Part shown: positions 1 through 8,985 of the stretch, in pieces
How the letters are laid out: each line of letters starts with the position of its first letter
Position numbering within the stretch: the first letter of the stretch is position 1
Assembly (NCBI RefSeq): GCF_021343995.1
Contig: NZ_JAJTTE010000008.1
Span: forward strand, 1 to 64,000
Direction of reading: 5' to 3'
Origin: Pseudonocardia terrae
GTDB taxonomy: Bacteria > Actinomycetota > Actinomycetes > Mycobacteriales > Pseudonocardiaceae
Length of the DNA stretch: 64,000 bases
Notes under the pieces: model-generated
What the model saw: only the letters and a program-made list of their open reading frames with translations
Database searches by the model: none
Told to the model about the DNA's origin: nothing
Program-made: the position numbers and the translations under genes

Positions 1-540
1 CGGCGGGGCGCCGGGCAGGCAGCGCTCGGTGAGCCGGACGCTGCCGTCGTCGACGGACCGGGCCGCGGTGACGCCGTCGGCGAGCGTGCCGACCACGACC
101 TCGGTCGAGCCGCCGCCCACGTCCGTGACGACGAACGGACCGTCGTCCGGGTCGAGGTCGCCGACGGCGCCCTGGAAGGACAGCCGGGCCTCCTCGTCGC
201 CGCTGATCACCTCGGCCTCGACCCCGAGGACGTCGCGGACCATGCCGAAGAAGTCCTCGCGGTTGGTGGCGTCGCGGGTGGCGGAGGTGGCCACCATCCG
301 GACCCGCTCGACGCCCTTGCGGCGGATCGCCGCCACGTAGTCGCCGAGGGCGACGCGGGTGCGCTCGAGGGCCTCCGGGTCGAGCCGTCGGGTCGCGTCG
401 ACGCCCTTGCCCAGCCGCACGATCCGCATCTCGCGATGCAGGTCGCGCAGGTCCTTCGTGCCGTCGAAGGTCTCGGTGACGTCGGCGATCAGCAGGCGGA
501 TCGAGTTGGTCCCGCAGTCGATGGCGGCCACCCGGGACAT
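1..540 (-). CDS. ppx: Exopolyphosphatase/guanosine pentaphosphate phosphatase, C-terminal part outside window
   Basis: The gene runs off the left edge of the window, so only about the first 180 residues are seen. The product starts MSRVAAIDCGTNSIRLL, the phosphate-1 loop of the ASKHA (actin/Hsp70-like) fold in Ppx/GppA phosphatases. The stretch VVTDVGGGSTEVV near residue 140 is the second nucleotide/phosphate-binding loop. The family hydrolyses inorganic polyphosphate or pppGpp in the cytoplasm. The ATG at 538-540 (minus strand) has AGGAG a few bases upstream. In many actinobacteria ppx directly follows eno, ftsB and DUF501 on one strand; here a divergent acyl-CoA dehydrogenase gene separates it from DUF501. 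Whether it favours polyphosphate or pppGpp cannot be told from this fragment. Confidence 0.93.
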   Translation of the reverse strand, partial: MSRVAAIDCGTNSIRLLIADVTETFDGTKDLRDLHREMRIVRLGKGVDATRRLDPEALERTRVALGDYVAAIRRKGVERVRMVATSATRDATNREDFFGMVRDVLGVEAEVISGDEEARLSFQGAVGDLDPDDGPFVVTDVGGGSTEVVVGTLADGVTAARSVDDGSVRLTERCLPGAPP

Positions 541-636
541 GCGCGCTCCTGTGGGTTCGGGGTCGTTCCCGCTCACCGTATCGGCCGGCGGGACGGTCCG
601 GGGGCCGTGCGCTCCCGAAACCACCGGCCGCGGGGT

Positions 637-642
637 TACCCT
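637..642 (+). promoter_or_regulatory. -10 box of a leaderless promoter (aidB)
   Basis: TACCCT ends exactly 6 nt before the ATG at 649. There is no Shine-Dalgarno sequence in the gap, so transcription probably starts at or next to the A of the start codon. Confidence 0.55.
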
Positions 643-648
643 CCGGTA

Positions 649-2268
649 ATGAGCGTGGCACCGGGCACCGAGCTGGGCACCCACACCGTCGTGAACCAGG
701 TCCCGCCGCTCGACGGGTTCGATCCGCTCGAGTGCGACCCCGGACTGGCCGACGCGCTGCGCCGCGAGGGCGCGGCGCCCGACCTCAAGGCCCTCGCCCT
801 GGCCGTCGGGTCGGCCGAGTACCGGGAGCACGCGCGGCTGGCCAACGAGCACGAGCCGGTCCTGCGCACCCACGACCGCTACGGCCACCGGATCGACGAG
901 GTGGACTTCCACCCGTCCTGGCACGCCCTGATGCAGCTGTCCGTGGAGCACGGGCTGCACGCGGCCCCCTGGGCCGACGGCGCGCACCTCGCCCGCGCCG
1001 CCGGGTTCTACCTGGTCAGCACGCTGGAGCAGGGGCACTGCTGCCCGATCTCGATGACCTACGCGGCCGTCCCGGCGCTGCGGCACGCGCCCGAACTCGC
1101 CGAGCGGTACGAGCCCGGCCTGGCCTCCCGCACCTACGCACCCGGCCTCGCCCGCCCGGAGTCGAAGCCCGGCCTGCTCGCCGGCATGTCGATGACCGAG
1201 AAGCAGGGCGGCTCCGACGTCCGCACCGGGACCACCCGCGCCACCCCGACCGCCGACGGCACGTACTCCCTCGTCGGGCACAAGTGGTTCACCTCGGCGC
1301 CGATGAACGACCTGTTCCTCACGCTCGCGCAGGCCCCGGGCGGGCTGACCTGCTTCGTCCTGCCCCGCGTGCTGCCCGACGGGACCCGCAACGCCCTGCG
1401 GATCCAGCGGCTCAAGGACAAGCTGGGCAACCGCTCGAACGCCTCGGCCGAGCTGGAGTACTCCGGTGCCGTCGGGTGGCGGGTCGGCGACGAGGGCCGG
1501 GGCGTCGCGACGATCATCGAGATGGTCTCGATGACCCGGCTCGACTGCGTGCTCGGCGCCGCGGGGACGGTCCGCGCCGCGCTGTCCGAGGCGGCGCACC
1601 ACGTGACGCACCGCTCGGCGTTCGGCGCGCTGCTGGCGGACCAGCCGTTGATGCAGGCCGTGGTCGGCGAGCTGGCGGTGGAGTCCGAGGCCGCGACCAC
1701 GCTCGCGATCCGGTTGGCCGGGGCCGTCGAGCGCGGCGAGACGGCGTTCCTGCGACTGGCGCTGCCCGCCTCGAAGTACCTGGTCTGCAAGCGGACGCCC
1801 GCGGTCGTCGCGGAGGCGCTGGAGTGCCTGGGCGGCAACGGGTACGTCGAGGAGTCGCCCATGCCGCGGCTCTACCGGGAGAGCCCGCTGAACTCGATCT
1901 GGGAGGGCTCGGGCAACGTCACCGCGCTCGACCTGCTCCGCGCCCTGTCCCGCTCCCCGGAGTCCGTCGACGCGGTGCTCGACGAGATCGCACTCGCCCA
2001 GGGGGCCGACGCGCGCTTCGACCGGGCCGTCGAGCAGCTCCGCGTGGAGTTCCGCGCCCCGGAGCCGCGGCGGGCCCGGCGCCTGGCCGAGCTGCTCGCG
2101 CTGTGCCTGCAGGGCTCGCTGCTGCTGCGCACCGCCCCGGCCGAGGTCGCCGACGCCTTCGTGGCCGGCCGCCTGCAGCCCGACGGCCCGTGGCGCACCG
2201 CCGGCACCCTGCCCGAGGGCGTGGCGGCGGCGAAGCCGCTGCTGGAGCGCGTGACCCCGGCCGTGTGA
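649..2268 (+). CDS. aidB: AidB-type acyl-CoA dehydrogenase
   Basis: A flavoprotein of 539 residues, nearly the same length as E. coli AidB (541). AidB is an acyl-CoA dehydrogenase relative of the adaptive response to alkylating agents. It has isovaleryl-CoA dehydrogenase activity and also binds DNA. Several blocks match AidB closely as I remember it: an early THTVVNQVPPL, GMSMTEKQGGSDV in the flavin/substrate region, RLKDKLGNRSNAS, MTRLDC, and LYRESPLNSIWEGSGNV, which holds the region of the catalytic base. An open frame continues upstream to 436, but it would overlap ppx. The ATG at 649 sits 6 nt after a TACCCT -10 box and gives the family's normal N-terminus. The gene is divergent from ppx with a 108-bp gap. 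A role in alkylation damage here is inferred from homology only. Confidence 0.9.
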   Translation: MSVAPGTELGTHTVVNQVPPLDGFDPLECDPGLADALRREGAAPDLKALALAVGSAEYREHARLANEHEPVLRTHDRYGHRIDEVDFHPSWHALMQLSVEHGLHAAPWADGAHLARAAGFYLVSTLEQGHCCPISMTYAAVPALRHAPELAERYEPGLASRTYAPGLARPESKPGLLAGMSMTEKQGGSDVRTGTTRATPTADGTYSLVGHKWFTSAPMNDLFLTLAQAPGGLTCFVLPRVLPDGTRNALRIQRLKDKLGNRSNASAELEYSGAVGWRVGDEGRGVATIIEMVSMTRLDCVLGAAGTVRAALSEAAHHVTHRSAFGALLADQPLMQAVVGELAVESEAATTLAIRLAGAVERGETAFLRLALPASKYLVCKRTPAVVAEALECLGGNGYVEESPMPRLYRESPLNSIWEGSGNVTALDLLRALSRSPESVDAVLDEIALAQGADARFDRAVEQLRVEFRAPEPRRARRLAELLALCLQGSLLLRTAPAEVADAFVAGRLQPDGPWRTAGTLPEGVAAAKPLLERVTPAV

Positions 2269-2287
2269 GCCCGGCGCCGAGGCCGGC

Positions 2288-2770
2288 TCAGGCGCAGTCC
2301 GTGCCGGTCCACCAGTCGCCGAGGAGCTCCAGCGCCTCGTCGCCGAACGGGTTGACGCCGGGGCCCTTCGCGAGGCTGTGCGCCACGTGGACGTGCAGGC
2401 ACTTCACGCGGCCGGGCATCCCGCCGGCGCTGACGTTCGTGCCCAGCGGTTCGATCGCGTCCCGCTCGGCGAGATAGGACTCGTGGGCCCGGCGGTAGCG
2501 CTCCGCCAGCTCCGGGTCCTCCGCCAGCCGCGCGGTCATCTCCTTCATCAGCCCGGAGGCCTCGAGCGTGCCGATGCGCGAGGCCAGCCGCGGGCAGGTC
2601 AGGTAGTAGAGCGTGGGGAACGGGGTGCCGTCCGGCAGCCGTGGCGAGGTCTGCACGACGTTCGGGTGGCCGGACGGGCAGCGGGAGGCCACCGCCCGCA
2701 TGCCGCGCGGCGGCCGGCCGAGCTGGGCGGCGACGGACTCCCGGTCCTGCTCGGAGATCGTGTCGCTCAC
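2288..2770 (-). CDS. DUF501 family protein
   Basis: A 160-residue cytoplasmic protein of the DUF501 family, with the conserved blocks LGRPPRGMRAVASRCPSGHP near the N-terminus, TPFPTLYYLTCP at about 49-60 and NPFGDEALELLG near the C-terminus. It uses a GTG start about 10 bp after the stop of the FtsB-like gene, so the two are almost certainly co-transcribed with eno. The linkage eno, ftsB-like, DUF501, ppx is widespread in Actinobacteria and hints at a link with division or wall metabolism. The family's function is not established. Conserved Cys and His residues (CP, CLHVHVAH) could bind metal, but that is speculation. Confidence 0.9.
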   Translation of the reverse strand: MSDTISEQDRESVAAQLGRPPRGMRAVASRCPSGHPNVVQTSPRLPDGTPFPTLYYLTCPRLASRIGTLEASGLMKEMTARLAEDPELAERYRRAHESYLAERDAIEPLGTNVSAGGMPGRVKCLHVHVAHSLAKGPGVNPFGDEALELLGDWWTGTDCA

Positions 2771-2780
2771 AGCGCCGGCC

Positions 2781-3308
2781 TCATCGGGGTGCTCCTTCGG
2801 TCACGTCGCTCCACAGGGTGCGGTACCAGGGGGTGGCCTTGCGTGCGGCCTCCACGTCGGCCGGCGAGGGCGTGTCCGGCAGCTGCACCACGTAGGGCAC
2901 CTCGCCGGGCCGGACGTAGCCGAGGCGCGAGCGCGCCTCGGCCGCGACCTCGTCCGGGTTCGACAGCCGCGCCTTCTGCTCCTGCAGCTGCGCGACCTCG
3001 GCCGCCAGCGCGCGTTGCTGCTGCTGGACCGCGGCCAGCTCCTGCCGCTGCGCCACGTAGTTGCGCAGCGCCACGGCCACGGTCAGCGCCAGCGCGCACA
3101 CGACGATCGCGAGGATCGCCGCGCGCCGGGTCGAGGACAGCCCGAGCAGCCCGCTCGTGCGGGCCACCACGGTCCCCGCCCGGCTCCGGGTGCGGGTGAG
3201 CCGCGGCTCGCGCACGCGCCGGCCACCGGGCGCGGGGCGGGCCTGTCCGGCCCCGCCCCGGTCCGCCCGGGCGGCGGCCCGCTCGCGGACCCGCGCCTCA
3301 CCCGCCAC
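2781..3308 (-). CDS. FtsB/DivIC-like septum formation initiator
   Basis: A 175-residue single-pass membrane protein. Residues 1-60 form a basic, disordered cytoplasmic tail. A membrane helix spans about 62-82, followed by a coiled coil at about 85-118 rich in Q, E and A, then a short extracytoplasmic segment with RLGYVRPGEVPYVV (about 128-141), typical of actinobacterial FtsB/DivIC. Such proteins bridge FtsQ and FtsL in the divisome. The GTG start lies 4 bp downstream of the eno stop, and the product's stop is 10 bp before DUF501. That tight spacing argues for one operon from the eno promoter. The assignment rests on topology, the conserved C-terminal motif and gene order. Confidence 0.85.
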   Translation of the reverse strand: MAGEARVRERAAARADRGGAGQARPAPGGRRVREPRLTRTRSRAGTVVARTSGLLGLSSTRRAAILAIVVCALALTVAVALRNYVAQRQELAAVQQQQRALAAEVAQLQEQKARLSNPDEVAAEARSRLGYVRPGEVPYVVQLPDTPSPADVEAARKATPWYRTLWSDVTEGAPR

Positions 3309-3312
3309 GCGG

Positions 3313-4668
<1,356 letters not shown>

Positions 4669-4773
4669 TCAGGGCGGCGAACCGCCGCCGAGCCGTGGAC
4701 GTCACGCCCCGGTGCCCGGCGGTCGCCCCGTGTCAAGACCTCGCGGATCGCTCGTCCGCGGCCTACCGTAGGA

Positions 4774-5190
4774 ATGACCATGACGAGTCAGCCTGCTTCG
4801 GGACCCGGTCCGCGTGCCCGCAACCGCGTCTTCGAGGGCTTCCGCCGCGCCGAGCTGCTCCTCGCCGACCGGCGGCCGCTCGACGCGTTGCAGGCCCTGC
4901 TCCCCGCCCTGGAGAGCCAGCCGAACGCACCGTCCGTCCACCTGCTCGCGGGCCGCGCCTACCTCGACTCGGCCCAGCTCGCCAAGGCCGAGGAGGCCTT
5001 CTGCCGGGTGCTCGAGCTCGACCCGGCGGACCACTACGCCCGCTTCGCGCTCGGCAAGGCGCTGCAGCGGCAGGGCCGGCTGGGCGAGGCCAAGGGCCAG
5101 CTGCAGCTGGCCACGGTGATGGACCCGCGCCCGGAGTACCAGGAGGCGCTGGGCGAGGTGCGGGCGCGGATCGCGCGCATCACCGAGTAG
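4774..5190 (+). CDS. Small tetratricopeptide-repeat protein
   Basis: A 138-residue soluble protein with no signal peptide. After a disordered, Pro/Arg-rich N-terminus it contains about three TPR units between residues 22 and 118, with typical A/G-Y/F spacing, for example LLAGRAYLDSAQLAKAEEAF followed by VLELDPADHYARFALGKAL. TPR repeats mediate protein-protein contacts, so this is likely an adaptor; no partner can be named. It is divergent from eno and lies 183 bp before efeU. Two ATGs are possible, 4774 and 4780. AGGA lies 6 nt before the second, while TACCGT at 4764-4769 is a candidate -10 box, so the true start may be 4780. Confidence 0.78.
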   Translation: MTMTSQPASGPGPRARNRVFEGFRRAELLLADRRPLDALQALLPALESQPNAPSVHLLAGRAYLDSAQLAKAEEAFCRVLELDPADHYARFALGKALQRQGRLGEAKGQLQLATVMDPRPEYQEALGEVRARIARITE

Positions 5191-5301
5191 CAGCGCCCTC
5201 GCACCGCACGTCACGGCCGATCCACATCCGGACCTTCATCGCAAATCGGACATAGGTCCAGTTCAGCCCGCCGAACCGGGCCTACCGCGTCCCCCGATCG
5301 A

Positions 5302-5343
5302 GAAGCTAGCCTCACCTCGGTCCGCTGAGCCTCACCTCAGCGG
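5302..5343 (+). promoter_or_regulatory. Tandem DtxR/IdeR-like iron boxes upstream of efeUOB
   Basis: GCCTCACCTC occurs twice, at 5309-5318 and 5329-5338, exactly 20 bp apart. Each copy lies in a context like half of the actinobacterial iron box (GAAGCTAGCCTCACCT; CGCTGAGCCTCACCTCAG). The second copy is also part of a perfect 7-bp inverted repeat, CGCTGAG at 5324-5330 and CTCAGCG at 5337-5343. The sites end about 30 bp before the GTG of efeU, where a repressor could block transcription. DtxR/IdeR-type regulators commonly repress iron uptake genes when iron is sufficient. The match to the classical 19-bp box is partial, so binding is inferred. Confidence 0.5.
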
Positions 5344-5373
5344 AGGTACGCCGACACAGAGGAGAGCGGGACG

Positions 5374-6198
5374 GTGCTGGGCAACGCCCTGATCGGGTTG
5401 CGCGAGGGCCTCGAGGCCTCGCTGGTCGTCAGCATCCTGGTCGCCTTCCTCGTCCGCACCGAGCGCCGGCACGAGCTGCCGAAGGTCTGGGCGGGCGTCA
5501 CGTTCGCGATCCTGGTCAGCATCGTCGTCACGCTCGGGCTCACCCTCGCCGAGCAGGCCCTCACCTTCCAGGCCTCCGAGGGCCTCGGCGGGTCGCTGTC
5601 GATCATCGCCGTCGGGTTCGTCACCTGGATGATCTTCTGGATGCGGTCCAACGCCCGGGCGCTGAAGTCCGAGCTGGAGGGCAAGCTCGAGGCCGCGATC
5701 AAGATGGGGCCGGTGGCCGTCGTCGTCATGGCCACGCTGGCCGTGGGCCGCGAGGGCCTGGAGACCGCCGTCTTCTTCTTCTCCGCCGCCCAGGCCGCGG
5801 GTGAGACCCTGCAGCCGCTCATCGGCTTCCTGATCGGCATCGCCATCGCCGTGGCGCTCGCCTACCTGATCTACCGCGGCGCGATGCGGATCAACCTGGC
5901 CAAGTTCTTCACCGTCACCGGCTTCTTCCTGGTCTTCGTGGCCGCGGGCATCCTCGCCTACGGCGTCCACGACCTGCAGGAGGCCGGCTTCCTGCCCGGC
6001 CTGAACACGCTGGCGTTCGACGTCAGCGCCCAGGTCCCGGCGGACTCCTGGTACGGGACGCTGCTCAAGGGCGTCCTCAACTTCTCCCCCCGGACCACGG
6101 TGCTGGAGGCCATCGTCTGGTGCCTCTACGTCGCGGTCGTCCTGACGCTGTTCCTGTTGCCCCAGCGCACGCGGTCCACCACCGCCGCCGCCGCGTGA
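5374..6198 (+). CDS. efeU: Iron permease EfeU (FTR1 family)
   Basis: A 274-residue polytopic membrane protein with about seven helices. Two REGLE motifs, at residues 10-14 and 126-130, are the iron-binding signature of the FTR1/EfeU family and mark the internal duplication typical of it. EfeU is the ferrous iron channel of the EfeUOB system and passes iron from the outer face of the membrane to the cytoplasm. The GTG start is preceded by GAGGAGAG. Twenty bases separate its stop from the ATG of efeO. The operon lies just downstream of tandem iron-box-like sites. The family also contains lead and manganese carriers, but the EfeO-EfeB context supports iron. Confidence 0.95.
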   Translation: MLGNALIGLREGLEASLVVSILVAFLVRTERRHELPKVWAGVTFAILVSIVVTLGLTLAEQALTFQASEGLGGSLSIIAVGFVTWMIFWMRSNARALKSELEGKLEAAIKMGPVAVVVMATLAVGREGLETAVFFFSAAQAAGETLQPLIGFLIGIAIAVALAYLIYRGAMRINLAKFFTVTGFFLVFVAAGILAYGVHDLQEAGFLPGLNTLAFDVSAQVPADSWYGTLLKGVLNFSPRTTVLEAIVWCLYVAVVLTLFLLPQRTRSTTAAAA

Positions 6199-6218
6199 CA
6201 TCACCGAGGAGAACGCCC

Positions 6219-7379
6219 ATGTCCCGCAGGACCCCGGATCACCGCAGAGCAGGCGCCGCCGTGCTCGCGGCCGGCACCGCCCTGCTGCTCGCCGGTTGCA
6301 CCAGCACGGCCCAACCCCCGGCCGCCCAGGGCGGCGGCGGGCCGATCGCGGTGAACGCCGGCGACACCACCTGCGAGGTGTCCGCCACCGAGGTACCCGC
6401 CGGCAACATCTCCTTCACCGTGAAGAACACGGGCACGAAGGTGACCGAGTTCTACCTCTACGGCACCGGCGACCGGATCATGGGCGAGGTCGAGAACATC
6501 GGCCCCGGCCTGTCCCGTGACCTGCTCGTCGAGGTGCCCGACGGCGGCAGCTACACCACCGCCTGCAAGCCCGGCATGGTCGGCGACGGCATCCGCGCGC
6601 CCTTCACCGTGACCGGCACGGCGCAGCGCTCCACGGACACCAACGCCAAGCTGGCCGACGCCACCGCCGGCTACACGCGGTACATCAGCTCGCAGACCGA
6701 CGCGCTGATCCAGACCACCCAGGGCTTCGTCGACGCCGTCAAGGCCGGCAACGTGGACCAGGCCAAGGCGCAGTTCCCGACGGCGCGCACCTACTACGAG
6801 CGGATCGAGCCGGTCGCCGAGTCCTTCGGCGACGTCGACCCCAAGGTCGACGGCCGCGAGGACGACGAGCGCGACCCGGGTGTGGCCTGGACCGGCTTCC
6901 ACCGGCTGGAGAAGGACCTGTGGGTCACCGGCCTGCAGCCGGACTCCGCCCAGGTCGCCGACCAGCTGATGACGGACCTCAAGGATCTGCAGGGCCGGAT
7001 CCCGTCCCTGCAGCTCAGCCCGCCGCAGCTGGCCAACGGCGCCAAGGAGCTGCTGGACGAGGTCGCCACCGGCAAGATCACCGGTGAGGAGGACCGCTAC
7101 TCCCACACCGACCTCTACGACTTCAAGGCCAACGTCGAGGGCAGCCAGGCCGCGATCGCCGCGCTCCGGCCGGTGATCGACGAGAAGGACCCGAACCTGG
7201 GCCCGACGCTCGACCAGCGCTTCGCCGACGTGGAGAAGCTGCTCGAGGGCTACCGCACGCCGGACGGCGGCTTCGTGCTCTACACGCAGCTGACCCCGGA
7301 GGACACCAAGAAGATGGCCGACTCCGTCGACGCACTCGCCGAGCCGGTCTCCCAGGTCGCAGGAGTCGTCACGTCGTGA
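6219..7379 (+). CDS. efeO: EfeO iron-uptake lipoprotein (cupredoxin plus M75/imelysin-like domain)
   Basis: A 386-residue exported protein. The N-terminus has a lipoprotein signal with lipobox LLAGC (Cys27). A cupredoxin-like domain follows at about 45-135, with possible metal ligands in TACKPGM. The remainder is the helical M75/imelysin-like domain carrying the HxxE motif (HRLE, about residues 228-231) that binds metal in EfeO proteins. It is thought to collect iron at the cell surface for EfeU, working with EfeB. The ATG at 6219 follows GAGGAG. An open frame extends upstream inside efeU, but only this start yields a lipoprotein signal. Its TGA overlaps the efeB GTG by 4 bp, implying translational coupling. 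Confidence 0.95.
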   Translation: MSRRTPDHRRAGAAVLAAGTALLLAGCTSTAQPPAAQGGGGPIAVNAGDTTCEVSATEVPAGNISFTVKNTGTKVTEFYLYGTGDRIMGEVENIGPGLSRDLLVEVPDGGSYTTACKPGMVGDGIRAPFTVTGTAQRSTDTNAKLADATAGYTRYISSQTDALIQTTQGFVDAVKAGNVDQAKAQFPTARTYYERIEPVAESFGDVDPKVDGREDDERDPGVAWTGFHRLEKDLWVTGLQPDSAQVADQLMTDLKDLQGRIPSLQLSPPQLANGAKELLDEVATGKITGEEDRYSHTDLYDFKANVEGSQAAIAALRPVIDEKDPNLGPTLDQRFADVEKLLEGYRTPDGGFVLYTQLTPEDTKKMADSVDALAEPVSQVAGVVTS

Positions 7380-8698
7380 GTGCGAGCCGGTCCCCGTCCT
7401 CGGCCCCGCAGAGCCCACCCGTCGAGCCGCCGACCACCGACCCGCCCAGCGGCGGCGACGGCGGCGGTGGGCTGTCCCGGCGGCGGCTCTTCGGCTACGC
7501 GGGGGCCGGCGTCGCGCTGGCCGGCGCCGGCGCGGCGATCGGCTACGCCGCCGGGGCCTCCGGCGGAGGGCCGGACCGTCCGGGCGTCGTCCCGTTCCGG
7601 GACACGCACCAGGCCGGGATCGTCACGCCGGCGCAGGACCGGCTGCACTTCGTGGCCCTGGACCTGACCAGCACCGACCGGGCCGAGGTCCAGCGGCTGC
7701 TGCAGAAATGGACCACCGCGGCCGAGCGGATGACGGCCGGGCAGGAGGTCACCGAGAACGGCGCGGTCGGGCTGAACAAGTACGCCCCGCCGACCGACAC
7801 CGGCGAGGCCCTCGGGCTGCCGGCCGCGTCGCTGACCCTGACGATCGGGTTCGGTGCCTCGTTCTTCGAGAAGCTGGGCCTGCAGGACCGGATGCCGGCC
7901 GCGCTGGCGCCGTTGCCCGCGTTCACCGGGGACAACCTGGACCCGGCCCGCTCGGGCGGCGACGTCTGCCTGCAGGCCTGCGCCGACGACCCCCAGGTCG
8001 CGGTGCACGCGATCCGCAACCTCGTGCGGATGGGCTTCGGCACCGCCTCGGTGAAGTGGTCCCAGCTCGGGTTCGGCCGCACGTCGTCGACCTCGACCGC
8101 GCAGGACACCCCGCGCAACCTCTTCGGCTTCAAGGACGGCACCAACAACCTCAAGGCCGAGGAACCCACGGAGCTCGACACCAACGTCTGGGTGCAGCCC
8201 GGCGACGGGCCGGACTGGATGACGGGCGGGTCGTACCTGGTCGCCCGCCGGATCCGGATGCACATCGAGATCTGGGACCGCACGTCGCTCGACGAGCAGG
8301 AGCAGATCGTCGGGCGCAGCAAGGGCGAGGGCAACCCGCTCAGCGGCCAGAAGGAGTTCGATCTCGCGAACTTCTCGGCCAAGGGCCCGGACGGGCAGCC
8401 GGCGATCGCGACCGACGCGCACATCCGGCTGGCGTCGGCCGAGTCGCACGACGGCGCGAAGATGCTGCGCCGCGGCTACAACTTCGTCGACGGCTCGGAC
8501 GGCTCCGGCCACCTCGACGCCGGCCTGTTCTTCCTCGCCTTCGTCCGCAACCCGCAGACGCAGTTCGTGCCGATCCAGCGGGCGTTGGCGAACAAGGACA
8601 AGATGATGGAGTACCTGGAGCACAACGGCTCCGCCCTCTTCGCCGTCCCACCCGGCCTGCGTGACGGGGAGTACTGGGGCCAGGGCCTCTTCGCCTGA
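7376..8698 (+). CDS. efeB: EfeB, Tat-exported DyP-type heme peroxidase
   Basis: A 440-residue protein. After an acidic, Pro-rich leader comes a twin-arginine signal (SRRRLFGYAGAGVALAGAG, about residues 34-52), so the folded, heme-loaded enzyme is exported by Tat. The DyP fold shows the GxxDG heme motif as GFKDG (about 251-255, distal Asp254), and further on RRIRMHIEIW and the C-terminal block LFFLAFVRNPQTQFVPIQ. EfeB proteins oxidise or extract iron, including from heme, at the cell surface. The GTG start overlaps the efeO stop (GTGA). The signal starts unusually late, about 33 residues in, which either reflects a long n-region or means a later start is used; no better-supported internal start was found. 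Confidence 0.94.
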   Translation: MSASRSPSSAPQSPPVEPPTTDPPSGGDGGGGLSRRRLFGYAGAGVALAGAGAAIGYAAGASGGGPDRPGVVPFRDTHQAGIVTPAQDRLHFVALDLTSTDRAEVQRLLQKWTTAAERMTAGQEVTENGAVGLNKYAPPTDTGEALGLPAASLTLTIGFGASFFEKLGLQDRMPAALAPLPAFTGDNLDPARSGGDVCLQACADDPQVAVHAIRNLVRMGFGTASVKWSQLGFGRTSSTSTAQDTPRNLFGFKDGTNNLKAEEPTELDTNVWVQPGDGPDWMTGGSYLVARRIRMHIEIWDRTSLDEQEQIVGRSKGEGNPLSGQKEFDLANFSAKGPDGQPAIATDAHIRLASAESHDGAKMLRRGYNFVDGSDGSGHLDAGLFFLAFVRNPQTQFVPIQRALANKDKMMEYLEHNGSALFAVPPGLRDGEYWGQGLFA

Positions 8699-8985
8699 GA
8701 CGTCCCGGTCCGTGGCCCGGTGTCCGAACTGAGAGCACCTGCCGCCGACCGGAGCAGCCACCGGCCCCGAACGCCCCGCTCCACGGCGTGTCGTCGCGTG
8801 GGGAGGGCTGTTCGCCGCGGCCGGGCAACCCGGTCTCTCAGCTCGACTCGTTCCGGCGCGCAACGGATCTAGCGTCTGTCCCGTCGCGCGGGCGCTCCCC
8901 CTCGGCCCGGACCGGGCCCGCCCCGCGCGTCGGCCCCGGACCGGCGTCACCCGGGACGGCGCCCGCAGGACGAGAGGTTCCCCGG

